Notes under the pieces: generated by a model
Seen by the model: the letters and a program-made list of their open reading frames with translations, nothing else
What the model was told of the DNA's origin: nothing
Databases searched by the model: none
Translations under genes and position numbers: made by a program
Origin: Perilla frutescens
Lineage: Eukaryota > Streptophyta > Magnoliopsida > Lamiales > Lamiaceae
NCBI GenBank assembly: GCA_026008535.1
Contig: BRKX01000003.1
Location: forward strand, 61,281,001-61,345,000
Direction of reading: 5' to 3'
Length of the DNA: 64,000 nucleotides
Shown here: positions 21,082 to 30,777 of the stretch, one piece after another
How the letters are laid out: the number at the start of each line of letters is the position of its first letter
Numbering within the stretch: position 1 is the first letter of the stretch

Positions 21082-23694
21082 ATGGCTGACAGACGCACAC
21101 CAACTATTCGATGAAAGTTCGCCTTTAAAAGAACTGGTGAATCTTCACGAGGATTCCAAATGAATCTCTACAGAGATAAGTTCCTGGATATAGGGGCTTA
21201 TAGAGAAAAATGCTCAGATTCCGCTCTTTGCAACTCATTGATCACGAAGATAGAGCAAAGCGGACTGAAAAGCTTCACAGAAGAGTACCCATCAAAGATT
21301 TACCCAGAGGTTGTGGTTGAGTTTTACTTAAACTCAAAAGGCTACGATGACAGAATAGAGACTGAAGTTCGTGGAGTCGAACTGATCATAACTCCAGAAC
21401 TGCTCGAAAGACTATTCAAACTGCCAATTACTGGAACAAGATTGGAAGATGTTGAAGTAGATCAAGAGGAAGCCTACCGTCAGTGGAAGAGGGAGGAATA
21501 TACAGATCCATACAAAAGCAGTACACTCATGTCTCTTTTTCAAGAAGAATACAGAGTTCTAGCATCAGTTGCTGCTAGAATGATCACTGGAACAACTGGA
21601 AGCCATTCGGAAATGTCAGAGCACAAGTACAAAATATGTGCAGCGATCATCAGAGGCATCAACGTCAACTGGGCTTAATACTTCTTCAAACAAATAAAGA
21701 AGTACGTTGATATTGTGGAGAAGAACTGGTTACGAACCGAGTTCGATCAAAAGATGTACTATCCAAGCAGAATCAACATCATATTGGAGAACAATTTTGA
21801 CTTCATAACAGAAGAAACGGACACGCTGATGATCGGCAAATTAGATTTTATACCAGCAACCAGCAGAAGGTAGCCAGCTGTAAAATCCATAAACATCAAG
21901 AGCAGTCAGTCAACTGCTGCCATCTCAAAGAAAGCAGAGGATCCTGCAAAAAGAAAAGACAAAGAAATTGCTGTTGAGATGCCGCAAGAAGACTCTGATT
22001 CAGACGATAATCTCCCAATAAGCCAAATGTTGGGAAGCTCAATTAAAGCTAAGCCACTGCACCAAGTTCACTGTGGATCATCTATTGATTCACTTGAAGA
22101 AAAGATCCCTACCAGGCCAGTTCAGTTCAAGGAAAGAACTAGCAAGTCAAAGAAGAAATCCGCAGCAGTTCAACCAAAGGGGAAGAAGAAGAAATCAGGG
22201 CCTCCACCCCCTCCAAAACTGCCTCATCACAATATCAAGGTGTTTGATGTAGCACCAATTGCAGGAGATGATATTGTGCCTGACAGGGGAATTCCACCAA
22301 AGGACACAAAGGCAGATTTCTTCAGAACTGCATGCCCCGGATGGGAGAGACTGAAGAAAACATAAGAGCTCTATCAAGAGCTGAAATCGTCAAATGCTGG
22401 GCTGACGAACAAGTGCAGAAATTCATCACTGAAAATTTTATTGAAGATGTGATTGGCACTGCCGCTCTTATGCAGCCTTATCAAGGTATGTTTAATGGTA
22501 CCTTTGGAGACATTGCTTCAACTCCGAAGCCCATTTTCTCCTAACTGCTCTACATGGGACGAGCTTCTGGAGAAGGGAAGAAAAGTGGAGCATGCAATGG
22601 GCTGGCCAGGAAACTCCAGAACAAAATCCAATCATTACCTTGAAGAAAATGCTAGCCATCCGAAGGAACCACCTACATCCAGAACAACAAACCTTGTTGG
22701 AAGTAATGAATGATCTACTAAACTGGGCCAACATCAACTGCCACATCTGTAAACTCAAGCTGAGCAGCGACAATGGAAAAATCCTCAAGTTCAACAACAT
22801 TGGTTGCTCAATGAAGTGTTAAAACTCAGGCAGCAACAGCTTCGGGAGGTGTAGAACCAGTTCAACAAAGAAGCTCAAAGCAGTCAACAAGGAGCTAGAA
22901 CGGCTGCAGCTTACCGTCCAAGGTAAACTGTCATAGCATCTATAGTTAGGCAGTTAACATTCGAAGAATCCCTTCAACAGGATGACATCATCATTGACCT
23001 TCTTAATGATTCTCCTGATGTACAACCAGTTGACGAGCAAACAGCCAGCGATCAGGAGTTTGAAGAACTTCTCAAATCTCCTACTCTACCAGATCTTCCA
23101 AGTGTTGAAGAGCCACAGAAGACGACTGAAGAGACTAAACTGCCTAAGGAGCCAACTGAACCTCAAACTACTCCTCTTTAAGATACAACTCCAGAGCCAG
23201 CTGAGTCTGACCAGCCAACTGGACAGACTGCTCAAATGGATAAACAATCTGCCTATCAAGGTACACTTGCACTAACTGTGTACTTTGATCCAGTTCAAAG
23301 GGCCCTTCAAGCTGAAGCCCTAGCTGCTGCACCAGAAACTCCACCAGAGGCAAGCTATGATGAATCTATTAGTATAGAGAAAACAGACCACTCCCACACA
23401 GTTCCGTGCGAGAAACTTGTTAGAACTGAAGCAGGAGAGGAAGTGGACTCTAGAACAGTACAGTTCATCGCTCAGCCAAGCAGTTCAATAGTCCAGTTCC
23501 CACCGTATTATGAAGAGCTGATCCAATCCCTGCAGCAACAGGTTAAACTGCACACTGAGCAGATCAAGCAGCTGCAAGCCATTCCAAGGCTCCATTCAGC
23601 TAAAACGGGGTCAGAAAGCAATGATGAGGATGGAGAAGAGGATCTCACTGAACCACTGGCTAAAAGAAGGAAAATTGATCACAAGAAGGACTAA
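21082..23694 (+). pseudogene. Accessory unit U1: plant-transposon-type protein, broken
   Basis: A first ATG at 21082 (MADRR) is soon out of frame. The main frame runs from 21160 (MNLYRDKFLD) with stops at 21676 and 21871 and a shift near 22340. Domain order: an N-terminal region (residues 48-92 of the 21160 frame) with VVVEFYLNSKG, EVRGVEL and LFKLPITG; INVNWA followed by FFKQIKKYV; a Lys/Pro-rich linker (22135-22225); GIPPKDTKADFFRTACP (22288-22338); then, in another frame, RYV, stop, WYLWR and HFLLTALHGTSFWRREE (22532-22582). The tail (23236-23694) has a Gln-rich helix and a basic KRRKIDHKK cluster. The N-terminal part resembles the family annotated in plants as putative plant transposon protein (Transposase_32), recalled from memory. 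The molecular function is unknown. Confidence 0.7.
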
Positions 23695-24056
23695 GTGGCT
23701 GATCAAGTTAAAACTGATTACAAGAGCCCTAAGTGTACTTCTTGTTAATTAGTTTGTAATTATATATTTTGATATATTTATAAAAGTTTTTTATGTTCAA
23801 ATAAATGTTAAGCCTCACATTTATTTTGAAATTTTGACCGTTGCAAAACAATGACACGTATGAAAGTCATTAATTACCAACGACCAAAAGAGACCAGTGG
23901 CTAGTACCATGCCAACCATCAGATCTATAAGCCTGTCCAAACACTCATAAACAGCCCCTCTCTTTCAAAACTTCTCAAAAAGCCCCATCCTTCTACAATC
24001 TCTAAAACTCTCTCTCAAAAGATCTTAAATTCCCAAAATCTCAGTCAACCCCAAAG
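23695..24056 (+). promoter_or_regulatory. U1-U2 intergenic region with poly(A) signal and promoter
   Basis: Very AT-rich DNA with a canonical AATAAA (23800-23805) about 105 bases after the U1 stop is followed by a more GC-balanced segment with a TATA-like element (tctataagcc, 23924-23933). A pyrimidine/A-rich leader (23950-24056) leads into the ATG of U2. The order poly(A) signal, promoter, leader is that of two separate transcription units in tandem. Confidence 0.5.
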
Positions 24057-25934
24057 ATGGCCGAATTATCCAGATCTTCAAATTCCTTCAAGAAACAGCT
24101 TATGAGAGATAAATTTCTTGATAGGAAGAAATTTCAATTCATTCTAAATGAATCAAACAACCCAATCCTTCTATCCAATCTTCACAAGACAGAAATTCTT
24201 TACTACTTGGAAACACCACCAAAGTTCTTTAGACAATATTTAGTGAGTGAATTTTTGCTTCAAGCAAAATTATCTACAGATGGAAAGACAGTGTCATCAG
24301 TGATTCAAAGACGGCCGCTTCAAATCACTGAAAGGACAATTGCAGAAGTGTTCCAACTCCCACAGGAAGGTTCATCTGTTGAAGATCTAAAGGAATCTGC
24401 AGAGTCATACTGGAGAAAATGGAAAGCTTCAACCTGCGACAAGCAATTCAGTTTTACAACTGCTAAAACTGACCTAAAGCCCGAGTATGGAGTTCTACTT
24501 GACATAACGAACAAGATGATGTTCAGGGCCATTGGAAGCCTGAGTCAACTCACCCAAGAGAGATACAAGGTTATGATGCACCTTGCTGAAGGACGATAAA
24601 CGAACTGGGCAGAATTTGTCTTCCAACAATTCAAGCATCAAGTCATCAAGGCCTCTGACTCAAAGAACTTTGGTAAATTTGAGTCCAAGGTTGGACTTGT
24701 TCTAAGAATGAGTAAAATGCTTGAAGACCTGCTGAAGCTTCCAAATGATGAGTCACTACTAGTTCTTATCTCTGACTGGATTCCCAAGAAAGGAACTGCT
24801 CATCTTCAGTCGCTAAAGAAAAAGAGAAAAACCAAAGCCAAGACGGGCAACCACTCATCGAGCAACTCAACTGCCAACGCCGTTCAGTCTCCAAAATCAA
24901 AAAACGGATCACCAGTTGATTTCCAGGTTTGCTCTGATCCAGATGAGCTTATTCCATTCATTGGAATCCCTCATCCAAACTACGGAGCGGACTACTTCAG
25001 AAGTACATGCCCTCCTCTCCAGCAGACTGAAAAGAATATTCGCACTTTTTACAGTGGTGAATATGAAGTCAAAGGTACATAAAACGAAGTGACCAATCTC
25101 CTTCTCAATCACTTCGCCTTTGTTGCACAACGTGACCAAGAGTTGTTCAAGCAACTCCACCGATATATCTATTGGTATAACTGGAGACTAACTATGTCCA
25201 TCCAGTCTCATTTTCTGCTAACTGCTTTTCATGGCATGAGCTATTGGCAACGAGAAGAAACTTCGAGCATCAATTGGATAGGTTCATCAAATCTATTTCC
25301 TCCAACCATTGTGCAAGTCCAGCACATCATGAATCACCGGCTTGTCAACAAGATTCCAGCCACCGTCTTATTAGCAGAAATCAAGACCAACATCGTGCCT
25401 CAAGCAGTTGGAACTGCAAATCAACCAGTCAACTACCTAACTGGCTCGCTTTGTCAAAAACTGAACTTTGATAATCTATCAAGTCAGTCAGCTGAGCCCT
25501 CATGACAAACTTCACCGGTCGTTGAAAGAATAGAACCACATCTATCACATACGACAGCTGTGGCTACCCAGAAGAATCCAAGGTGTGCTAACGAGAGCGA
25601 TAGTGATGATAGAGACACTGCCACATCACCAAGCCTCCTATCCAAGAGCTATGTCACTCTACTGCTCAAATCCAGCTCAAAAGGCTTGGAATTGCCTATG
25701 AAGAATGATCAGTTTCGATCATCGCCAAAGAGAAATTCACAATCCATTAGTCAAATGATGAAAAACTCATCAGTTTCCATCCAGCTTCACCTTCACCAAG
25801 CCCGGAGAACTGCAAGGCCTGAACTGCCAAAGATCACAACTGCATCCCAAGGAAGCAGTGCAACTAGTCCAGCTAGGCCCTTCAAGAAGCGAAAACTGTC
25901 TACTAAGAGCCAAGCAACTGATCAAGCCAACTGA
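24057..25934 (+). pseudogene. Accessory unit U2: single frame with three in-frame stops
   Basis: From MAELSRSSNS at 24057 to the TGA at 25932 there is one frame of 625 codons, broken only by TAA 24597, TAA 25080 and TGA 25503, with no frameshift. The domain order matches U1: FLLQAKLSTDG, RPLQITERTIAEVFQLPQEG (residues about 65-105); TNWAEFVFQQFKHQV right after the first stop; a Lys-rich linker (KKKRKTKAK); GIPHPNYGADYFRSTCPP; QLHRYIYWYNWR; HFLLTAFHGMSYWQREE (25208-25258); and a Ser-rich tail with a basic PFKKRKLSTKS cluster. The similarity to U1 runs end to end, so the two arose by duplication. The function is unknown; the basic cluster could be a nuclear localisation signal. Confidence 0.72.
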
Positions 25935-26066
25935 TCAATTCAGTTCAAATACAGCTCCCACTTTAGCCAGTTCTTCAGCGACAACTGAGAAGCAAGACTC
26001 AACTGATCATTCCACCGCTGAAGCAGTCAATCAGTTGGACCGTATCCCAATTGAATACGGATAAAT

Positions 26067-27788
26067 ATGAAACCCACATTTCAGATGGTCGATGCAAATC
26101 TACTCATTAAGAAGCTGAAGAAAGATAAAACTCTAAGTCTAGAGTATCTTAATGCATGCCTCGGCTCCGAAAACTTTCAAAGGATTTATAGGCCATTGGA
26201 GGAAACTGGGTTGCTACCATTTTTGACGATCGTGCCACTCAAGAACTTACCTTCTCATGTTGTGGAGTTCTACTACAATGCAACCATCTCCGGCGACAAC
26301 ATCATTTCTACCTTTCGGAGCAAGGCGATCACAATGACGAAAGAGACGATGATGTCTACCCTTCACCTTCCCGGCGACGGTCCAGATGTTATGACCCTAC
26401 AATTACCCTACAAATACGCACTATGGGATGCTTGGAAGCTTCCTCATGTCTGCCACTATGACTATTCACACAGGCTGAAGGAGAGTATGCCAAATGATAT
26501 CCTCCAACTCTTAGATATCACCGGCCATATCCTACATGGAAACTTTGAGACAGTCCACTTCTCGGAGATCAAAGCCCATCTCACAGCCGCTCTATACTAT
26601 GGATGTAAAGCCGATTGGGCTTTCTTCATCCTTGCTCAACTACGAGCTAATGTAGAACGAGTGGCATATGACCCATCAACTGGCTCATTTCGCGAAAAGA
26701 TCGGGTTTATGAGTCGCGTAAGCCATATCATTCAAAGCCAGTTTGATAAAGTCATCCCAACTGGCGAACAACTCAAAAGAAGGGACATGCTCCCCACTAT
26801 CTACGACCATCTGATCCCGAAGTGTTCACGTCGAGAAGGGCCTTCCAACTCAGGTCGTGAAAAGGCACCTTTGAAGGCACCCGTCAGCTCCTATGATGAA
26901 AGAGAGATGATGATTGAAAGAGAACATCTTTCAAGGTTGAGTGATCGGCCTACAATATCAGCCAGCTCCCAACCGCTACCATTAGTCCAACAAGACTCCA
27001 TTGAGGTTGAGTTTGAAGCAGTTCTCGATCATCAGCGGAGAAGCTGTTTCGGTCTCGTTGAAGACACAGACTTCTCTCTGTTTGACCAACTGCGGCGGTA
27101 CCTGCAGTACCACATATGGCGAGTTCAACTGGATAAGTCAACAATGTTCTACCTCATCCGCACCCGTGGCTCCACCTTCTGGATCAACGAAGGAAGATGG
27201 AGTAGAAACTGGATGAATCATCCACTCTCCTCGCCACCAATGCTTTCAGAGATAATGGATTCGATGATCAAGCGAATCTAGCTGAGCATACCAGCCGATG
27301 CTCCTCTCCCCGACAATGAACCGGCCAACTCCTCATGCACACCCTTCGTTGATGATCCACTCATCCCTTCAACCGATGAGATCTTCAACAACTTGGCCTC
27401 AATGAACTTCAGAGAGCAAGCAGTCTCTCTCACCTCTGCTCCAGGTCAGTTCATGACAACTGAAGAAGAATATGCATGGCTCTCCTCACCCATGCAAATT
27501 TCTTCAGTTTTCTCAATTCATGATGACAATATGGCAACTGCATTCACCTTTCTGCCAAACTTGTCACTACCATCATGCGACCCATTCAATCTTTTGGATG
27601 ATGCCAAAAAGGGGGAAGAAGAACAAATAAGTGATGGGTGCTTAACTCTTTGGGATCAAATTCAAAGAGAAATTCATCATGAGGGGGAAGATCAGCTTCA
27701 GGGGGAAGCATGGAGGATGCAAGGAGCTCAAGAAAAAGGAAAATCAAACGGAAAGAAAACGAGCAAAGAAGCAATTTTCAAGGAGTAG
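26067..27788 (+). pseudogene. Accessory unit U3: 404-residue ORF, continuing after one TAG
   Basis: MKPTFQMVDA at 26067 opens a 404-residue ORF ending at TAG 27279-27281. The same frame runs on without another stop to 27788, giving 573 codons in all. The N-terminal domain (about residues 40-105) has LPSHVVEFYYNATISGDN, TFRSKAITMTK and STLHLPGDG. KADWAFFILAQLRANV matches the NWA region of U1 and U2. The C-terminal block has QLRRYLQYHIWR and MFYLIRTRGSTFWINEG. U3 lacks the ADxFR-CP motif of U1/U2 and has a different acidic tail after the TAG. It is the best preserved unit. The resemblance to the Transposase_32-type plant family is moderate. The gap to U2 (132 bases) has no clear TATA box. Confidence 0.7.
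27606..27714 (+). promoter_or_regulatory. Repeated PPT-like GGGGGAAG motifs
   Basis: Three purine-rich motifs with gggggaag occur at 27606-27623 (aaaaagggggaagaagaa), 27681-27690 and 27701-27708, within the tail of U3. They resemble polypurine tracts of SIRE-type elements better than the tract that actually adjoins the 3' LTR does. They may be extra plus-strand priming sites. Confidence 0.4.
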
Positions 27789-28250
27789 ATTAGTAGTTTT
27801 AACTACTCTTGAAAATATAATATGCTTTAAAGTGAATATATATAATATACATTTCGACCATGCTTATAATGCTCATGCTCTATTACTTCAAGTATGATTA
27901 AGTTAAATGCTCTGATACTTGAATGAAAAATGGTTGAATGCTCTGATACTTAAGTGAAAAATGCTATAATACTGGAATGAAAGCATGCCCAAAATTAAAG
28001 AATGAGAGAATGCTCTAAAACTTGAAATCTAATTGCTCTAATACTTGAATTTCATGCATATCTTAAATGCTTTAATACCTGAATAACAACATGAATGACA
28101 AATGCTAACGACAAATGCTCTGATTCTTGAATGAAAATCATAAATCAAAGTTTCTCTCAAACTTGCTCTGAATTTGCTCTGAAACTGCTTAAGCAAACTT
28201 GCTACATTTGCAGCTTTTTCCATCATCATCAACAAAGTTTTGACATCATC
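27789..28250 (+). repeat. Degenerate repeats between U3 and the 3' LTR
   Basis: From about 27905 to 28135 the phrase aatgctctgatacttgaatg recurs about nine times in diverged form at irregular spacing of 25-45 bases. The flanks are AT-rich without coding potential. Confidence 0.6.
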
Positions 28251-28264
28251 AAAAAGGGTGAAAT
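28251..28264 (+). promoter_or_regulatory. Element B polypurine tract
   Basis: aaaaagggtgaaat lies immediately before the 3' LTR start TGTTAG. It is interrupted by one T, and is the expected plus-strand primer. Confidence 0.75.
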
Positions 28265-29854
28265 TGTTAGGAAAAACTATCAAGGAACCCCTAGACTAGG
28301 TTTTGATGAGATGTCAAAATTATCTGTGAAAAACTGACTGAAATTCAAGTTGCAGATCGGAGCTGATTAATCCAGGCCATCATCAAAAAGGAAATCAAGC
28401 AAAGTCAAAGTCAACCAATCAAGAGTATGGTCTGCAAGCTGAAGGATACGTCATTCAGTTAGAAGTCAACTGAACTGTGAAGTCAAGAAGTTGAACAGTC
28501 GAAACGAACTGACAACTAAGTCAGCTAAGCTGAGGGAGAAAAGAGTCAACTAAGGGAACTGATAAGAGATCAGTTTAGACTGAAGACTGGAAGTATTCGA
28601 CTTATGACCAAACTGGAGTAAAACAAGACAGATCAGCTGAAGGCCAGAACTGTAGTCAGGCAGCTTGTGATTAGTCAAGCTGACATGAAAGCTCAAGAAA
28701 AAAATCAGCCAACTAGAGCAATAGCCAAACTCAGCTGACGAGCTCAAAACTGCCAACTGGAGCAATAGCCACACTCAGCTGACGAGCTCAAAACTGCCAG
28801 CTGGAGCAATAGTGAAACTCAACTGACAAGTCCAGAACTGTCAACTGGAACTCAAAGCTGCCAAGATTACTGAAGCCAGAGAACCTATGAGTATATTGCT
28901 CAAACTGCCGAATATTGGAATAAATGCTTCAACAAAGATCCTGGAATTAAATATCCAATGAAGATAGATTGGCAGAGTAACGACTACTTCAAACCAAAAG
29001 CTCCAAGTGATCATCCTCCATTCATGAGCCAACAGGGCCACCGATCAATGGACAATGGAACTCAACGGTCATAAAATCACTCATCTATAAAAGGTGAGTG
29101 AATCAAAGTTTAAAATAACTCTCTCAAGCAGAACCAAGAAGAATCCTTCGCCTACACAACTTTCGCATATACAAGCAAGAGCTTTTCTTTCTCCCTCCCA
29201 CTCAAGCTCAAGTTCAGCGTTTGATAGAAACTGCGAGAGTTCAACTGAGAAGAAGAAATTCATAGAGTCAAGATAATCAGCCAACTGTTGATAATCCAGC
29301 CAGGGCAGTCTTCTCAGTTTCAGCAACACAACGATCAACTACTCAGCTCAATTGAAGGAGCATATCAGTTGATAACCCCTGTTCAAGACTAACCTCTTGA
29401 AGATCGAAAGAGATCTAAAACCTTGTAAAGATGATAATAGCACCTACCTTTCTAGCGAGCAGTTAAGGACTTCAAGTGTGAGCCGTTGACCCGCTGAGGT
29501 AGCGAGCAGTTACCAGGTTCAGCCAACTGTCCTTCATTGTATAATTTGTAAAGAAACTCAAGTTATATAGTGAAGTTTCCCTTCTGCGGATGGAAGAGAG
29601 GACGTAGAAGTTTGAGACTTTGAACTCTATAAATTGCTTGTGTGCTATACCACTTTGATTATTGCATATCTTTGAACTGCACACAATATCACACACGCCG
29701 CACTTAAACTGTCTTAACTGCTCAATAAGTTTGTGCATAGATAAGTTTCATTAAGCGAGTCAAAGGGCCCTGTCATTCCGCATTTGAAGCAAAAGTTTTT
29801 AATCAGTTTATTCACCCCCCCTCTAAACTGATATCGACTCGCCCGGGACCAACA
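28265..29854 (+). repeat. Element B 3' LTR (1590 bp)
   Basis: Starts tgttaggaaaaact and ends gggaccaaca. It matches the 5' LTR apart from scattered substitutions and five missing U3 monomers (208 bases). Confidence 0.93.
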
Positions 29855-30743
29855 ATATGGAATTCCAGTTTCTATCACGTCAGATCGTGATACTCGTTTC
29901 ATATCAAGGTTTTGGAAGGGATTTCAAGAAGCAATGGGAACAAATCTAAACTTCAGCACCGCTTTTCATCCCCAAACAGATGGCCAATCAGAAAGAACGA
30001 TACGAATTTTGGAAGATATGCTCCGTGGAGTTGTGTTAGACAAAAATACCAGCTGGGAAGTCGTTTTACCCTTGGTGGAGTTTGCTTATAACAACAGCTA
30101 CCAATCAACTATAAAAATGGCACTATATGAAGCCTTGTAAGGTCGCAAATGCAGATTGCCCCTATACTCGGATGAAGTTGGAGAAAGAAAAATTTTGGGT
30201 CCAGAGATTATGCAAACCACTGTCAAAATGATCAACCAAATTCAAGCAAGAATGGAAGAAGCACAAGACAGACAGAAGGCTTATGCGGATAAGCACAGAA
30301 CAGACTTATAATTCCAAGTTGGTAAAAAGGTTTTCTTAAAGGTATCTCCAACACGGGGTGTTGTGAGATTCAGAAAACAAGGCAAACTGAGACCAAGATT
30401 TATTGGCCCATTCGAGATACTAGAAAGAATTGGTGAGGTTGCTTACCGATTAGCTATTCCGTCAGACCTATCACAAGTTCACGATATGTATCACGTTTCA
30501 ATACTCATGAAATACGTTTTTGACCCAGAACACGTTGTCAAAGAAAGTAAGTTGATTCTACATTCTGATATGACGTATGAGGAAAAACCCTACAAAATTG
30601 TTGATAGAAAAATTCAAGTGCTAAGAAACAAGCAAATTCCATTGGTGCTTGTGCAATGGAATCATCACGATCGAATTGAAGCAACGTGGGAACTAGAAAG
30701 CAAAATGACACAGCAATATCCTAAGTTATGTAAAGGTACGTAA
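29855..30743 (+). pseudogene. pol: Element A integrase C-terminal part and chromodomain
   Basis: Resumes the integrase at YGIPVSITSDRDTRFIS (second catalytic Asp), then FHPQTDGQSERTIR (catalytic Glu) and FAYNNSYQSTI. After stops near 30138 and 30309 the frame continues with GPFEILERIGEVAYRLAIP and, at about 30595-30725, a chromodomain (VDRKIQVLRNK, LVLVQWNHH, EATWELESKM). Chromodomains of this group are thought to steer integration into heterochromatin. The domain supports assignment to the Tekay/Del chromoviruses. Confidence 0.88.
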
Positions 30744-30764
30744 ATTTCAGGATGAAATTCTTTT

Positions 30765-30777
30765 AAGGGGAGAGGAG
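30765..30777 (+). promoter_or_regulatory. Element A polypurine tract
   Basis: aaggggagaggag directly precedes the 3' LTR start tgtaatacccc. Confidence 0.85.

Larger units (their letters stand above)
12765..29854 (+). mobile_element. Element B: 17.1-kb Ty1/copia (SIRE-like) with three accessory genes
   Basis: LTRs lie at 12765-14562 and 28265-29854. The flanking bases gcatg (12760-12764) and atatg (29855-29859) are a decayed target duplication: removing the insert and one copy reunites RLHGIPVSITSDRD of the host integrase. The interior has a PBS, gag (14651-17020), pol in copia order protease-integrase-RT-RNase H (17014-20265), then about 8 kb of extra sequence with three related accessory genes, a PPT and the 3' LTR. 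Gag keeps one frame and pol another, damaged mainly by nonsense codons. The pol style suggests the SIRE/Maximus lineage, which often carries extra ORFs after pol. The insert is younger than element A. The LTRs differ at about 9 positions in the first 215 bases. Confidence 0.92.

Noticed and set aside
28131..28337. ORF sharing its C-terminus with one at 12580-12837
   Set aside because: The shared part is simply the first bases of the element B LTR read in the same frame by chance.
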